Below, in pieces: positions 32,858 to 40,802 of a DNA stretch of 64,000 nt. The notes below the pieces were generated by a model. That model made no database searches, was not told where the DNA came from, and saw only the letters and a program-made list of their open reading frames with translations. Position 1 is the stretch's first letter. Every line of letters starts with the position of its first letter. The position numbers were made by a program, and so were the translations under genes. The stretch is from Desulfofundulus luciae (GTDB lineage: Bacteria; Bacillota; Desulfotomaculia; Desulfotomaculales; Desulfovirgulaceae): contig NZ_JAUSUX010000004.1 of NCBI RefSeq assembly GCF_030813795.1, forward strand, positions 62,001-126,000, read 5' to 3'.

Positions 32858-33991
32858 ATGACAGTGAGTAAATTGCGCTGCCAACTAACATTACTGACCT
32901 CCGTTCTGGCCCTGCTGGCTGTGGCCGTTACTCTTCTGGTCGGGTGGTTGACCCACGGCAACGGACCCGCCACCCTGGCCGGGGCGGCAACCGGTGTATT
33001 GCTGGCCGGAGTCCTGGCGGTTCTCTCCTATTCTTCCTTGCAGGCCACAGTGAACATGGTCATCGCCAAAACGGATAAGGCCATTGCCGGGGATCTCACC
33101 GACCGCATTGAGGAACGCAACTTCGGCTGGGGGGAAATTAACCGGTTGGTGACAAATATCCGCAAAATATTGAAAGGTGTACATAAGTGGTTCGGGCTGG
33201 TACGGGATTATTCCGAGCAGTTGACCACTTCCACCGCCCAGATCATCTCCGGTACGGAACAAATCAGCACCGGCAGCCAGGAACAGGCCGGGCAGGTGCA
33301 AAAACTCCTCCAGGGAATTGAAGATCTGGCCCGCTCGGCCAGGCAGTCGGCGGAAAAGGCGCGGGAAACGGCGGCCATCGCTCGGGAAACCGACCTGACC
33401 GCCCGGCAGGGGGGTGAAGCGGTGGACAGAGTAATCAGTGGGATGAGCCTGATCCATGAAAAAATCCAAACGTTGGATGAGAGTTCCGCCCGCATCGGTC
33501 AGTTCGTCCAGTTGATCGAGGATATCGCCGCGCAGACCAACCTGCTGGCCCTGAACGCAGCTATTGAAGCGGCCCGGGCCGGAGAACACGGGCGGGGGTT
33601 TGCGGTAGTGGCCCAGGAAGTACGGGAGCTGGCGGAAAATTCCGCCCGGTCCACCCGGGAGATTACCCAGCTGGTAGCCAGCATCCAGGGAGCTACCGGA
33701 GAAAGTGTAGCGGCAGTGCAACAGGGATTGCAGCTCACCGGGGAAGTGCAGGAGGCATTCCGGAATATTATTTCTCAGATCGGGCGCACCTTGGAAAGCA
33801 TCGAAGAACTGGCCTCCGCCGCCCAGGAACAGGCGGCCAGCACGGAGCAGATGGTGGGCGGGGTGGAGGCCATTGCGGCCGTCGCCGAACAGGCTGCCGC
33901 CAGCTGCCAGGAAACGGCCGCTATTACCAACGAACTGAACACTCTGGCTGATAAGTTAAAGGCCGTGGCGGAAATCTGGAAGTTTAGCTAG
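32858..33991 (+). CDS. methyl-accepting chemotaxis protein without external sensor
   Basis: A 377-residue chemoreceptor. Two transmembrane helices (about residues 10-30 and 40-62) are separated by only about ten residues, so there is no extracellular ligand domain. A HAMP-like stretch and the cytoplasmic signalling hairpin follow, with the conserved tip [20 protein letters not shown] and [16 protein letters not shown]. Such receptors sense internal or membrane signals, or act with a partner. The AGGTGGGG ribosome site supports the ATG at 32858. It lies far from the che cluster but shares a sigma-28-like promoter with fliD. Confidence 0.92.
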   Translation: MTVSKLRCQLTLLTSVLALLAVAVTLLVGWLTHGNGPATLAGAATGVLLAGVLAVLSYSSLQATVNMVIAKTDKAIAGDLTDRIEERNFGWGEINRLVTNIRKILKGVHKWFGLVRDYSEQLTTSTAQIISGTEQISTGSQEQAGQVQKLLQGIEDLARSARQSAEKARETAAIARETDLTARQGGEAVDRVISGMSLIHEKIQTLDESSARIGQFVQLIEDIAAQTNLLALNAAIEAARAGEHGRGFAVVAQEVRELAENSARSTREITQLVASIQGATGESVAAVQQGLQLTGEVQEAFRNIISQIGRTLESIEELASAAQEQAASTEQMVGGVEAIAAVAEQAAASCQETAAITNELNTLADKLKAVAEIWKFS

Positions 33992-34296
33992 CGGCTCACA
34001 TCCGGAATATAGCGAACCTCCTCCAGGACAAGCCCGGAGGCTTCTCCAGCGGAAGCTCTGCTTCCAACGGGTTTTCCCACCCTCCCCGGTGAGATTTCAT
34101 ACTTTCAGCCATAGATTATGCGCCGGTCGCCGGCCGGGTGTAATCTTTGAACCTGGATTTATGCAACCGGTTTCAGAAATAATAAAGTTACCGGAAAGTC
34201 AGATACCAGTTGTTAACTTATTTATCCGAGTGTACTGGTATTACAGGAAGGGATTGTATCATTTTTTACGAATACTATTCTGGGAGGTGAGGTAAT
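33992..34296. other. intergenic region without a called gene
   Basis: No gene or clear terminator is seen. A GC-rich inverted stretch just after the chemoreceptor stop (CCGGAGGCTTCTCCAGCGG) could be a weak hairpin. The right half is AT-rich and probably holds the promoter of the flavin reductase gene; no confident -35/-10 pair was found. Confidence 0.5.
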
Positions 34297-34785
34297 GTGG
34301 ACAGTGAATCCCTGACTGCTGCCGTGCGCAGTCTGGTCTGGCCCGTATGTCTGGTGGGGGCAAAGGAAAATGGTAAACATAACGTAATGACCGTGGCCTG
34401 GATCTCCCAGGTTTCCCATGATCCCCTGCTGGTGATGGTTTCCATTGCCCCGGGACGGTTTACCCATGACATGATTATCCGGACGGGCGAGTTTATGGTC
34501 AGCGTTCTGAACGCCGAACAACAGGAGATATCCACCTTCTGCGGCTCCCGTTCGGGTAGGGACGTTGATAAGATTGCCCATCTCAATTTAAAAACGGAGC
34601 CAGCAAAAATAATCAAGGTTCCCCGCCTAGCCGGCTGTGTGGCCAACCTGGAATGCCGGGTGGTGTCCCAGCATACTGCTGGCGACCATACCCTCTTCAT
34701 CGGTGAAGTGGTGGCGGCCGACGTAGCGGCGGAAGAAATCCAGCCCCTGATCATGTACCGGGGAAAACCCATGAGATTCCGTTGA
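34297..34785 (+). CDS. flavin reductase-like, FMN-binding protein
   Basis: A 162-residue protein of the flavin reductase-like family. The FMN-binding segments are VTVAWIS-like (NVMTVAWISQVSHDPLLVM), SIAPGRFTHDMI and FMVSVLNAEQQEIS; the C-terminal strand ends HTLFIGEVVAADV. In anaerobes such proteins pair with rubredoxins or flavodoxin-like partners, but none is adjacent. The start is a GTG at 34297 within ATGTGG, as the ATG frame stops after a few codons; GGGAGGTGAGG precedes it. It appears to be a single-gene unit. Confidence 0.9.
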   Translation: MDSESLTAAVRSLVWPVCLVGAKENGKHNVMTVAWISQVSHDPLLVMVSIAPGRFTHDMIIRTGEFMVSVLNAEQQEISTFCGSRSGRDVDKIAHLNLKTEPAKIIKVPRLAGCVANLECRVVSQHTAGDHTLFIGEVVAADVAAEEIQPLIMYRGKPMRFR

Positions 34786-34833
34786 TCCGGTGCTGGGAAT
34801 ATTTCTCATTGCCGTTCTTACCTTCTTCTTTTT

Positions 34834-35217
34834 CTACATATTACCGCATGTCTTCCTTTTTTGAGGGGGCTTCTGAAAGGTCCAGTTAAACCGGGATTTT
34901 CTCTGGAAGGGATAGAGGTCTGCCGAAGACGTCCACGCCGATAACCAGGGGGAGTTCGCCTTCCCGGAGGGGAGCATGAGGGCTGCGAAGCCGTGCCGGG
35001 AGAAGAGCCTGACCACCAGGGCCAGCGTTCCTACGGCCACCGCGAACTTCAGCCCGGCGTCCGCGGAAGCGCCGGTGAGGATCAGAATAATCCCCAGGAC
35101 GGCGAAACCTACGCCGAGCCAGAAGAGACGGACAGACGTGTCGGAGCCGTCTGGCTGCCCGGCTTTACCCGGTAGTCCGGCGGGTTGCTTGATGTTTGCC
35201 TTCTGTAGTCCAGCCAA
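34834..35217 (-). CDS. possible small membrane protein
   Basis: A frame of 127 codons with two plausible membrane helices, LFWLGVGFAVLGIILILTGA and LKFAVAVGTLALVVRLF, about residues 31-72. The region after residue 85 has the character of translated non-coding DNA, and the TTG start lacks a good ribosome site. It may be a true short membrane gene with a shifted end, or a remnant. No family is recognised. Confidence 0.35.
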   Translation of the reverse strand: MAGLQKANIKQPAGLPGKAGQPDGSDTSVRLFWLGVGFAVLGIILILTGASADAGLKFAVAVGTLALVVRLFSRHGFAALMLPSGKANSPWLSAWTSSADLYPFQRKSRFNWTFQKPPQKRKTCGNM

Positions 35218-35270
35218 AGCAAAAGGCCCGGCAATTACCGGACCACAACTTCTTTACCTTACCCGGCCAC

Positions 35271-35486
35271 CTAACGCGGCGGCAATTCGATATACTCTGC
35301 CACCGAAGATGGCAGCGGCAACGGCAGGCCATCCTCTTTAAGCCCCTTCAAATGCAGTTCTAATGCTTCGGCCAGCAGGCGCAAAGTTTCCTCCACGGTT
35401 TTCCCAGTGGCGACGCAGCCCGGCACGTCAGGCAGGTAGGCCGAATAATTTTCCGGACCCTGTTCAACCACGGCAAGGTATTTCAC
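35271..35486 (-). CDS. hicB: HicB-like antitoxin
   Basis: A 71-residue HicB fold: MKYLAVVEQGPENYSAYLPD, then VPGCVATGKTVEETLRLLAE, as in type II HicAB antitoxins. It starts at a GTG. The hicA gene just upstream is cut to 32 codons and has no catalytic His, so this antitoxin now appears orphaned. No DNA-binding C-terminal domain is present, as in the short HicB class. Confidence 0.88.
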   Translation of the reverse strand: MKYLAVVEQGPENYSAYLPDVPGCVATGKTVEETLRLLAEALELHLKGLKEDGLPLPLPSSVAEYIELPPR

Positions 35487-35491
35487 GTTAC

Positions 35492-35590
35492 TTATCCCCC
35501 TTCCTGGTTTTTAGTTTTGCTTGCTTTAATATACTGCCCTAAGTACCAACCATCTTCCTGGAGCAGCCGGAGAATATCCCTCACCTTCAT
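35492..35590 (-). pseudogene. hicA: truncated HicA toxin
   Basis: The frame starts MKVRDILRLLQEDGWYLGQ, the conserved N-terminus of HicA (double-stranded-RNA-binding-like mRNA interferase), and then continues with an unrelated stretch to a stop just before hicB. The GSH segment with the catalytic His and the second half of the fold are missing. Order and spacing are those of a hicAB operon, so the toxin lost its interior by deletion. Confidence 0.78.
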
Positions 35591-35632
35591 CCCATTGCTT
35601 TCAACAACCTTCCTGGATTCAATTTTGGATTC

Positions 35633-35772
35633 TTATCCCTGGCTGGTACCGACATTATTTTCCGCTTTGTTATCCGGGATGCACTCAAACAGATCCCCTG
35701 GCTGGCAGTTGAGCGCGGCACAGATCTTTTCCATAACCTCAAAGGTTACTCCTTTGGCCCTTTCGTGGTTCG
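35633..35772 (-). pseudogene. C-terminal fragment of XRE-family regulator
   Basis: The minus strand reads HERAKGVTFEVMEKICAALN then CQPGDLFECIPDNKAE before a stop at 35633. This is the C-terminal half of short Cro/CI-type regulators (helix, then CQPGDLFEY). A sequence reading TGGQVTQLR in another frame just upstream may be the matching N-terminal part after a frameshift. It is not expressed as a complete regulator. Confidence 0.6.
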
Positions 35773-35980
35773 GTAAGGGATGCGCGAAGCTGGGTTACCT
35801 GGCCGCCGGTCATGCGGCGGTGGTAGCTCCAGTGCTGGACAGGCTGGGCGGCAAGCTCCGGGGCAACCTGGAGGCCATCACGGGCGGCAATGGCCGGCGG
35901 TACGGCGTAAACATCAGCTTACCCTGGCAACTGATACCGGCCGGGCGGCTTAACGGCCGCCCCCTTACATAACCCCAACG
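35773..35980. other. junction region between decayed genes
   Basis: No intact gene. A hairpin GGGCGGC-TTAAC-G-GCCGCCC lies near 35942-35961 and could act as a weak terminator. The region lies between the XRE fragment and the integrase remnant and probably contains deletion joints of the former mobile element. Confidence 0.4.
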
Positions 35981-36461
35981 GTGGCCAGGGTAAGAAACGA
36001 GAACGGCCCGACAAAGACAAAACTGGTATACGAGGAACCAAAGACGGAGAAAAGCAAGGCCAGTGTTCCAATCTCGGAGAATGTTTTGCGTGAGCTGCGG
36101 GAGCACAAGAAGAGGCAAAACAAGGAACGGCTTTTCTTTGGCCCGAAATACCACAACAACGACCTGGTTTTCTGTACGCCAGGACGGCAGGCAGCTTGAC
36201 CCGAAAAACTTTTACCGGCGGTACAAGCGGCTTTTGAAAAAAGCGGGTGTCCCGGACGTGAGTTTCCACACCCTCCGCCACACCTTTGCGACCCTGCTTC
36301 TTGAGGCTGGCGAAGAAATGAAAACGGTGCAGGAAATCCTCCGGCATACCCGCTTGAGCACAACCGCCGATATTTACACCAAAGTCACCGAAAAGCTGAA
36401 AAAGAAAGCTGCAAACAAGATTAACGATATCCTCTCCCAAAGAAAAAAACAATCCGGTTAA
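35981..36461 (+). pseudogene. tyrosine recombinase (phage-type integrase), truncated and frameshifted
   Basis: The C-terminal catalytic domain is readable in two frames: KTEKSKASVPISENVLRELR to NNDLVFCTP, then, after a one-base insertion near 36182, LDPKNFYRRYKRLLKKAGV. This continues through FHTLRHTFATLLLEAGEEM and ILRHTRLSTTADIYTKV. The Arg in the first part, His-Leu-Arg and the final His and Tyr are present, but the N-terminal arm-binding and core-binding domains are absent. It ends 85 bases from tRNA-Val, a classical integration site, so it marks the edge of a former genomic island. Confidence 0.88.
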
Positions 36462-36501
36462 GCCGGGTTAATTTTCATTGCAGTAAGATTGCAGTAAATT
36501 T

Positions 36502-36535
36502 GGCCTCCGGGAACTTTTTCCAAACCCCGGAGGCC
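36502..36535 (+). terminator. hairpin between integrase remnant and tRNA
   Basis: GGCCTCCGG and CCGGAGGCC (36502-36510, 36527-36535) form a strong 9-bp stem followed by TTGATTTT. On the other strand it also lies just past the tRNA 3' end, so it may end transcription both ways. A direct repeat of TTGCAGTAA stands just before it. Confidence 0.7.
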
Positions 36536-36545
36536 TTGATTTTCC

Positions 36546-36620
36546 TGGTGGGCACGGCTGGTTTCGAACCAGCGACCTCTTGAATGTGAGTCAAGCGCTC
36601 TCCCACTGAGCTACGCGCCC
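36546..36620 (-). tRNA. tRNA-Val(CAC)
   Basis: The minus strand folds as a complete tRNA. The acceptor is GGGCGCG/CGTGCCC, the D arm GCTC...GAGC, and the anticodon stem CTTGA/TCAAG holds loop CTCACAT with anticodon CAC (valine). The T arm is GCTGG-TTCGAAA-CCAGC, and the 3' CCA is encoded. The length is 75 bases. It faces the integrase remnant with its 3' end, consistent with use as an attachment site. Confidence 0.97.
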
Positions 36621-36662
36621 GTCTTGTAGTTTTACCGCGGGGCCAACCCGCTTGCATGTGTT

Positions 36663-36691
36663 ATTTTAGCATATTTGCCGGCCAAACGCAA
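36663..36691 (-). promoter_or_regulatory. sigma-A promoter of tRNA-Val
   Basis: On the minus strand TTGCGT (36686-36691) and TAAAAT (36663-36668) are separated by 17 bases and lie about 43 bases before the mature tRNA 5' end, leaving a short leader for RNase P. Confidence 0.55.
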
Positions 36692-36794
36692 GAGGGGGTC
36701 ACCTGTTTTTTCGTTACACCCTCCAAAGCTTAAAAACTGCAGCGTTTATTTTCCCGGCCTTGTTGCTCCGGAAGCAACCGTATATGGCTATTTT

Positions 36795-37571
36795 TTAACA
36801 CTTTTCGATAATCAGGCAGCCACTTTCCTTTTTTACCACCGGCACCACCCGGTATATGTTCAGGGAAGCGCACCAGTCCAGATCAGCCGCCAGCCCCATG
36901 TTTAAAAGCCTGCGCCCGTGGCGGGAGTGGTCAAAAGCCCGGCGGGGGTTGTCCCGGTAGGTTCGGGCCAGGTGCAGGGCGGCTACGGCGAAGTCAGTGA
37001 GGTCCAGGGAGGAAGGAGGCCGGTGGTTTGAAGAAAGCCAGCCCGGGGCCAGCATCTCCACAATCTCCAGCACCACCATTCCCGCCGCCAGGGTATCCTC
37101 CAGGGAAAACTTGCCCTGCGTGCCCGCGCAAACCATGGTTATATCCCTGCCCAGGCGGCAGGCCTTTTGGGCCACGGTTCGGGCATTGAGCAGGCTTCCC
37201 ACCAGCACGGTGTGGGCCCCTTTTGCCGCGCCGTTCAGGGCCCGGGTGCCGTTGCTGGTGGTAAGGACCAGCACTTTACCGCCCACCACTTCCGGCGGGT
37301 ATTCCAGGGGAGAGTTGCCGTGAGGAAAGCCGGGGATTATTTGACCGCCCCGCTCACCTGCCAGCAGTACCGGTATGTTTTCCCCGGCCAGCCTGCCCGC
37401 CAGCTCTATAGCTCCGGCCGCGTCTACCACCGGAACCACCCTCCGGCAGCCGTGGGCCAGGGCAGTGACAATGGTGCTTGTGGCCCGCAACACATCAAAA
37501 ACCACCGCGGTACGCCCGGCCAGTTCGGCCGGGACTATACTTTCAGCGGTGGGAAGAAGGTCGATGCGCAT
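36795..37571 (-). CDS. comB: 2-phosphosulfolactate phosphatase
   Basis: A 258-residue ComB-family phosphatase. Conserved segments are AVVFDVLRATSTIVTAL, LLAGERGGQIIPGFPHGNSP, LVLTTSNGTRALNGA and VCAGTQGKFSLEDTLAAG. ComB makes sulfolactate on the route to coenzyme M in methanogens and is widespread in Clostridia and cyanobacteria, where its role is less certain. No other coenzyme M genes are nearby. It starts at an ATG near the divergent aarF gene and ends 175 bases before tRNA-Val. Confidence 0.9.
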   Translation of the reverse strand: MRIDLLPTAESIVPAELAGRTAVVFDVLRATSTIVTALAHGCRRVVPVVDAAGAIELAGRLAGENIPVLLAGERGGQIIPGFPHGNSPLEYPPEVVGGKVLVLTTSNGTRALNGAAKGAHTVLVGSLLNARTVAQKACRLGRDITMVCAGTQGKFSLEDTLAAGMVVLEIVEMLAPGWLSSNHRPPSSLDLTDFAVAALHLARTYRDNPRRAFDHSRHGRRLLNMGLAADLDWCASLNIYRVVPVVKKESGCLIIEKC

Positions 37572-37754
37572 GACTGAAAACCCTCCATTAGTTTATCAGG
37601 AAATGGCTTCCCGGGGCGGGGGAATTGGTGTACCTTCCTTCTACGCGGAATTTCCCGGTGGGTATGCTACATTCCAAAAGGATTTTAAAAGACGGTTGTG
37701 GAAAAAATAAGTAATAACCAGCGGCGCCTGCCGGCGGCCCGGGGAGGATGGTTC

Positions 37755-39431
37755 ATGCAACTTCACCTGCGCAAGAGATACAAGCATTTTGCCCGCTACC
37801 GGGAAATTGCCAACGTCCTGGTGCGCCACGGTTTCGGGTACCTGGCACACCAGTTGGGTCTTGGCGAGTTCCTGGGCCCTGGCCGCCGGCACAAACCGGC
37901 ACGCCAGGCCCCCGTGGTGGAACGGCCTTCCCCGCCCGAAAGGCTGCGCCTGGCCCTGGAGGAACTGGGCCCAACTTTTATCAAGATGGGACAGGTGCTT
38001 TCCACCCGCTCCGATCTGCTGGCCCCGGAATATATTGCCGAGCTGGAAAAGCTCCAGGACCGGGTGCCCCCTTTCCCCTTTGCCCAGGTGCGGGAACGCA
38101 TTCAAATGGAGCTGGGGCTGCCCCTGGAGGAAATCTTCGCCCATTTCGAAGCTACCCCCCTGGCCGCCGCTTCCATCGGCCAGGTCCACCGGGCAAACCT
38201 GCGGGACGGCAGGCCGGTGGTGGTCAAGGTCCAGCGACCGGGCACGGAAAAAATTCTCTCCACAGATATAGAAATCCTCCATGATGTGGCCCGGCTGGTG
38301 GACAGGCACGGACCCTGGCGGGAGCTTTACCGCTTCGAGGAAATGGTGGAGGAGTTTGAAAAGATCCTGCGGGAAGAGATGGATTTCACTGTGGAAGGGC
38401 GCCATGCCGATACCTTTCGCCAGCATTTTGCCGGCGACAACACGGTGTATTTCCCGGGGGTGTACTGGGAATACACCACCAGCAAGGTGCTGACCATGGA
38501 ATACGTAGAGGGAGTGAAACTGACCAACCCGGAAGAGCTGGCCCGCCGGGGCATTGACCGGCGGGTGGTGGCCCGGCACCTCGCCGGCGCCCTGCTGCGA
38601 CAGATCCTGCTGCACGGTTTTTTCCACGGCGACCCCCACCCGGGCAACCTGGCCGCCCTGCCCGGCGGGAGGGTGGCCTTTATGGACTTTGGCATTGTGG
38701 GGCGCCTGCATGAAGAGATGCGGGAAAAAATCGGCGCTCTGGTTTTGGGATTGGTCCGGCGCAGCACTTCCCAGGTGGTACGGGCGGTGGAAGACCTGGG
38801 CGTGGTGCCGCCCCATGTGGACCGGGCCGCCCTGCACCGGGATATTGACGCCCTGAGGGAAAAATATTATGAAATCCCCTTGAGCCGGATTAGCCTGGCC
38901 GAATCTTTAGGGGATGTAATGGCGGTGGCCTTCAAATACCGTATCCGCGTTCCCACCCAGTTCACCCTGCTGGTGAAGTCCCTGGTTACCGCTGAAGGAT
39001 TAGTTGCGCAGCTGGATCCGGCATTAAGCATCGTGGAGATTGCCCGGCCCATGGGCAAACGCCTGCTGGCGCGCCGTTTCAGCCTGCCGGGGATAAAAAG
39101 GCTGGTGCTGGAGCACCTGGAAGACTACCACCAGCTTTTGACCCACCTGCCCCACCGCCTGGACAGGGTGCTGGATCTGGCCGCAGGGGGTGAATTAAAA
39201 ATAAAAGCGGTAAACCCGGACCTGGACCGCATGTTTGGCCAGCTCAACGCCATGGTTAACCGCCTGGTCCTGGGTATCCTTCTGGGTTCTTTGATCGTGG
39301 GTTCTTCTCTACTGCTGGGGCGGGGTTATACCATTCTCTGGGGTCTGCCTGTAGTAGAGGCCGCTTTTGTTGTCGGGGGAGTGCTGGGCATGACCCTGAT
39401 CTTTTCCATTTTGCGTTCCCGGAGATTTTAG
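37755..39431 (+). CDS. ABC1/AarF/UbiB family atypical kinase
   Basis: About 558 residues with the hallmarks of UbiB-like kinases: LGPTFIKMGQVLSTRSDLL (KxGQ), AAASIGQVHRA, HGFFHGDPHPGNL and VAFMDFGIVG. Two C-terminal transmembrane helices (LVLGILLGSLIVGSSLLL, VVEAAFVVGGVLGMTLIF) anchor it. UbiB proteins assist quinone synthesis and lipid handling; no quinone genes are nearby. GGAGG seven bases before the ATG at 37755 rules out the earlier in-frame ATG at 37698. It is divergent from comB. Confidence 0.93.
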   Translation: MQLHLRKRYKHFARYREIANVLVRHGFGYLAHQLGLGEFLGPGRRHKPARQAPVVERPSPPERLRLALEELGPTFIKMGQVLSTRSDLLAPEYIAELEKLQDRVPPFPFAQVRERIQMELGLPLEEIFAHFEATPLAAASIGQVHRANLRDGRPVVVKVQRPGTEKILSTDIEILHDVARLVDRHGPWRELYRFEEMVEEFEKILREEMDFTVEGRHADTFRQHFAGDNTVYFPGVYWEYTTSKVLTMEYVEGVKLTNPEELARRGIDRRVVARHLAGALLRQILLHGFFHGDPHPGNLAALPGGRVAFMDFGIVGRLHEEMREKIGALVLGLVRRSTSQVVRAVEDLGVVPPHVDRAALHRDIDALREKYYEIPLSRISLAESLGDVMAVAFKYRIRVPTQFTLLVKSLVTAEGLVAQLDPALSIVEIARPMGKRLLARRFSLPGIKRLVLEHLEDYHQLLTHLPHRLDRVLDLAAGGELKIKAVNPDLDRMFGQLNAMVNRLVLGILLGSLIVGSSLLLGRGYTILWGLPVVEAAFVVGGVLGMTLIFSILRSRRF

Positions 39432-39442
39432 TTTTGATGGGT

Positions 39443-39523
39443 TTAAATCCCCGGCGGACGCAGGCCCGGGATCATGATGACCATCAAGGCCAGAAGCAGT
39501 ACAAAAAGGATAAATCTATGCAT
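39443..39523 (-). CDS. 26-residue hydrophobic peptide
   Basis: A short minus-strand frame starts at an ATG preceded by GTGGAGGTG six bases upstream, an unusually good ribosome site. It encodes a single membrane helix, reading MHRFILFVLLLALMVIMIPG, then a short Pro/Gly tail. It is convergent with the aarF gene, whose stop is 12 bases away. Upstream is AT-rich DNA with the inverted pair ACAAATG...CATTTGT. Nothing about function can be read; it resembles small single-helix membrane peptides that act on larger complexes. Confidence 0.6.
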   Translation of the reverse strand: MHRFILFVLLLALMVIMIPGLRPPGI

Positions 39524-39633
39524 AAAAACACCTCCACATCACAGGTTTGTCATATTGATCATTTTACCCCACAAATGTGTAAAACTTACTGCATTTGTGT
39601 TAAAAATTTATTAACTTTTGCTTAAAGAAATAA

Positions 39634-39652
39634 GCCCTGCTCCGGGCAGGGC
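39634..39652 (-). terminator. terminator of LysM/SleB hydrolase gene
   Basis: GCCCTGC and GCAGGGC pair around a 5-base loop; on the minus strand TTATTTCTTT follows. It lies about 57 bases beyond the stop of the hydrolase at 39709. Confidence 0.7.
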
Positions 39653-39708
39653 CTGTTTCTGTATAGAAAATGGAAGTTACAAAATCTGTCATTTAGCTAA
39701 GTATTCAA

Positions 39709-40524
39709 CTAGTAAGTAAATGTAAAACTATCCAGGATCCGGCTAACAGGACGTGATTGCAGCCAGCTGTTCGGCACCCAGGATTCAAAGAAGTAAAGGG
39801 CGCCGTTGGTGGGGTCAACCCCGTTGAGGGCATCCAGCGCGGCCCGTCTGGCTTCCTCGCTGGCCGGACGGTTGATCCAGCCGTTTAATACGGGCTCAAA
39901 CTGGTAAGATCCAGTTTCGTCCACCTGGTAAATGACCCCGGGAATGGTATTCGGGAAAATGCCGCTTTTTACGCGGTTCAATACCACTGCTCCTACTGCA
40001 ACCTTGGTGATGTAGGATTCGGAATCGGCTTCAGCGGTAATCAACCGTGCCAGAAGGTCAAAGTCGGAACGGCTATAATTAACGGGACCGGAGCTGATGG
40101 CACCCCGGCTTACCGGCGCCGGGCTTGTCCCCCAGCTATTCGCAGCGGGGATAATCAGTTTCTGTCCCGGGTAGATCATGTCACTTCCAAGACCGTTGGC
40201 TGCTTTTATTGACTGAAAGCTCACGCCATAACGCAGGCCAATCAGATAAAGGGTATCCCCGGGCTGCACGGTATATGTAACCGGACTTCTCTTTTCATTC
40301 CCTTCCGGAATGTAAAGTTGCTGCCCCGGGTAAATCAGGTCGGTGTAAAGACCGTTGGCCCGGCGCAGGGCATCCACGGTGGTTCCGTAGGCGCGGCTGA
40401 TCAGGAACAGGGATTCACCGGGGCTGACGGTATGGGTGGCCGCCGCAGCAGCACCCACGGGTAGCAACACGAGTGCCGCCAGAACTGCCAGAAAGTAACG
40501 GGCGTAAAGCAATAGCCTGTTCAT
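39709..40524 (-). CDS. LysM-containing cell wall hydrolase, SleB family
   Basis: A secreted 271-residue protein. The signal peptide (FLAVLAALVLLPVGAAAAA) is followed by two LysM domains (THTVSPGESLFLISRAYGTT, VTYTVQPGDTLYLIGLRYGV) and a hydrolase-2 (SleB-like) domain from about residue 155, with LLARLITAEADSESYITKVA and VGAVVLNRVKSGIFPNTI. SleB-type enzymes are lytic transglycosylases acting on spore cortex or vegetative wall. A c-di-AMP riboswitch precedes the gene, fitting the known role of that signal in wall and osmotic homeostasis. No sporulation-specific promoter was recognised. Confidence 0.94.
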   Translation of the reverse strand: MNRLLLYARYFLAVLAALVLLPVGAAAAATHTVSPGESLFLISRAYGTTVDALRRANGLYTDLIYPGQQLYIPEGNEKRSPVTYTVQPGDTLYLIGLRYGVSFQSIKAANGLGSDMIYPGQKLIIPAANSWGTSPAPVSRGAISSGPVNYSRSDFDLLARLITAEADSESYITKVAVGAVVLNRVKSGIFPNTIPGVIYQVDETGSYQFEPVLNGWINRPASEEARRAALDALNGVDPTNGALYFFESWVPNSWLQSRPVSRILDSFTFTY

Positions 40525-40537
40525 TTTTCCCTCCTCC

Positions 40538-40676
40538 GGCCTCCGGGGTTAGTTGATGGGTTCGGGTAGAGGGTACCCTACCGCGCGTCTTGTTTTCACC
40601 TCCTCAATAACGCACGGATTCACCCCGTTCCGGGTAAAAATTCCCCCGTACCCCGGGCTTTCCGGGGATTCGGCCA
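40538..40676 (-). promoter_or_regulatory. ydaO/yuaA-type cyclic-di-AMP riboswitch
   Basis: Read on the minus strand, the conserved blocks appear in order: CCGAATCCCCGGAAAG, GGGTACGGGGGA, ACGGGGTGAATCCG, GGTAGGGTACCCTCTACC, CGAACCCATCAACTAACC and GGAGGC. They match the ydaO class, which binds cyclic di-AMP and usually switches off wall hydrolases and osmolyte transporters. It lies between a sigma-A promoter and the LysM/SleB gene, ending about 14 bases before its start codon. Confidence 0.92.
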
Positions 40677-40699
40677 CTGGTAATTCTATTACAAGTGTA

Positions 40700-40729
40700 A
40701 TTATACAGGCTTGTCGCTAGAAATGCCAA
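40700..40729 (-). promoter_or_regulatory. sigma-A promoter of riboswitch transcript
   Basis: TTGGCA (40724-40729), 18 bases, then TATAAT (40700-40705) on the minus strand, placed just upstream of the c-di-AMP riboswitch. This is vegetative-type, suggesting expression outside sporulation. Confidence 0.75.
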
Positions 40730-40802
40730 GTGACAAATAATACCAGGTTGGCAGTGCCCCGGCATGAACAGGATACGGTGGTAATTATCCCTTGCGGCTG
40801 TT

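Noticed and set aside
34089-34295. A 68-codon plus-strand frame before the flavin reductase
   Set aside because: Weak start, no motif, and it ends in the ribosome site of the next gene; more likely leader sequence.
39434-39625. A 63-codon plus-strand frame after aarF
   Set aside because: It opposes the better-supported 26-residue peptide gene and has no ribosome site or coding character.
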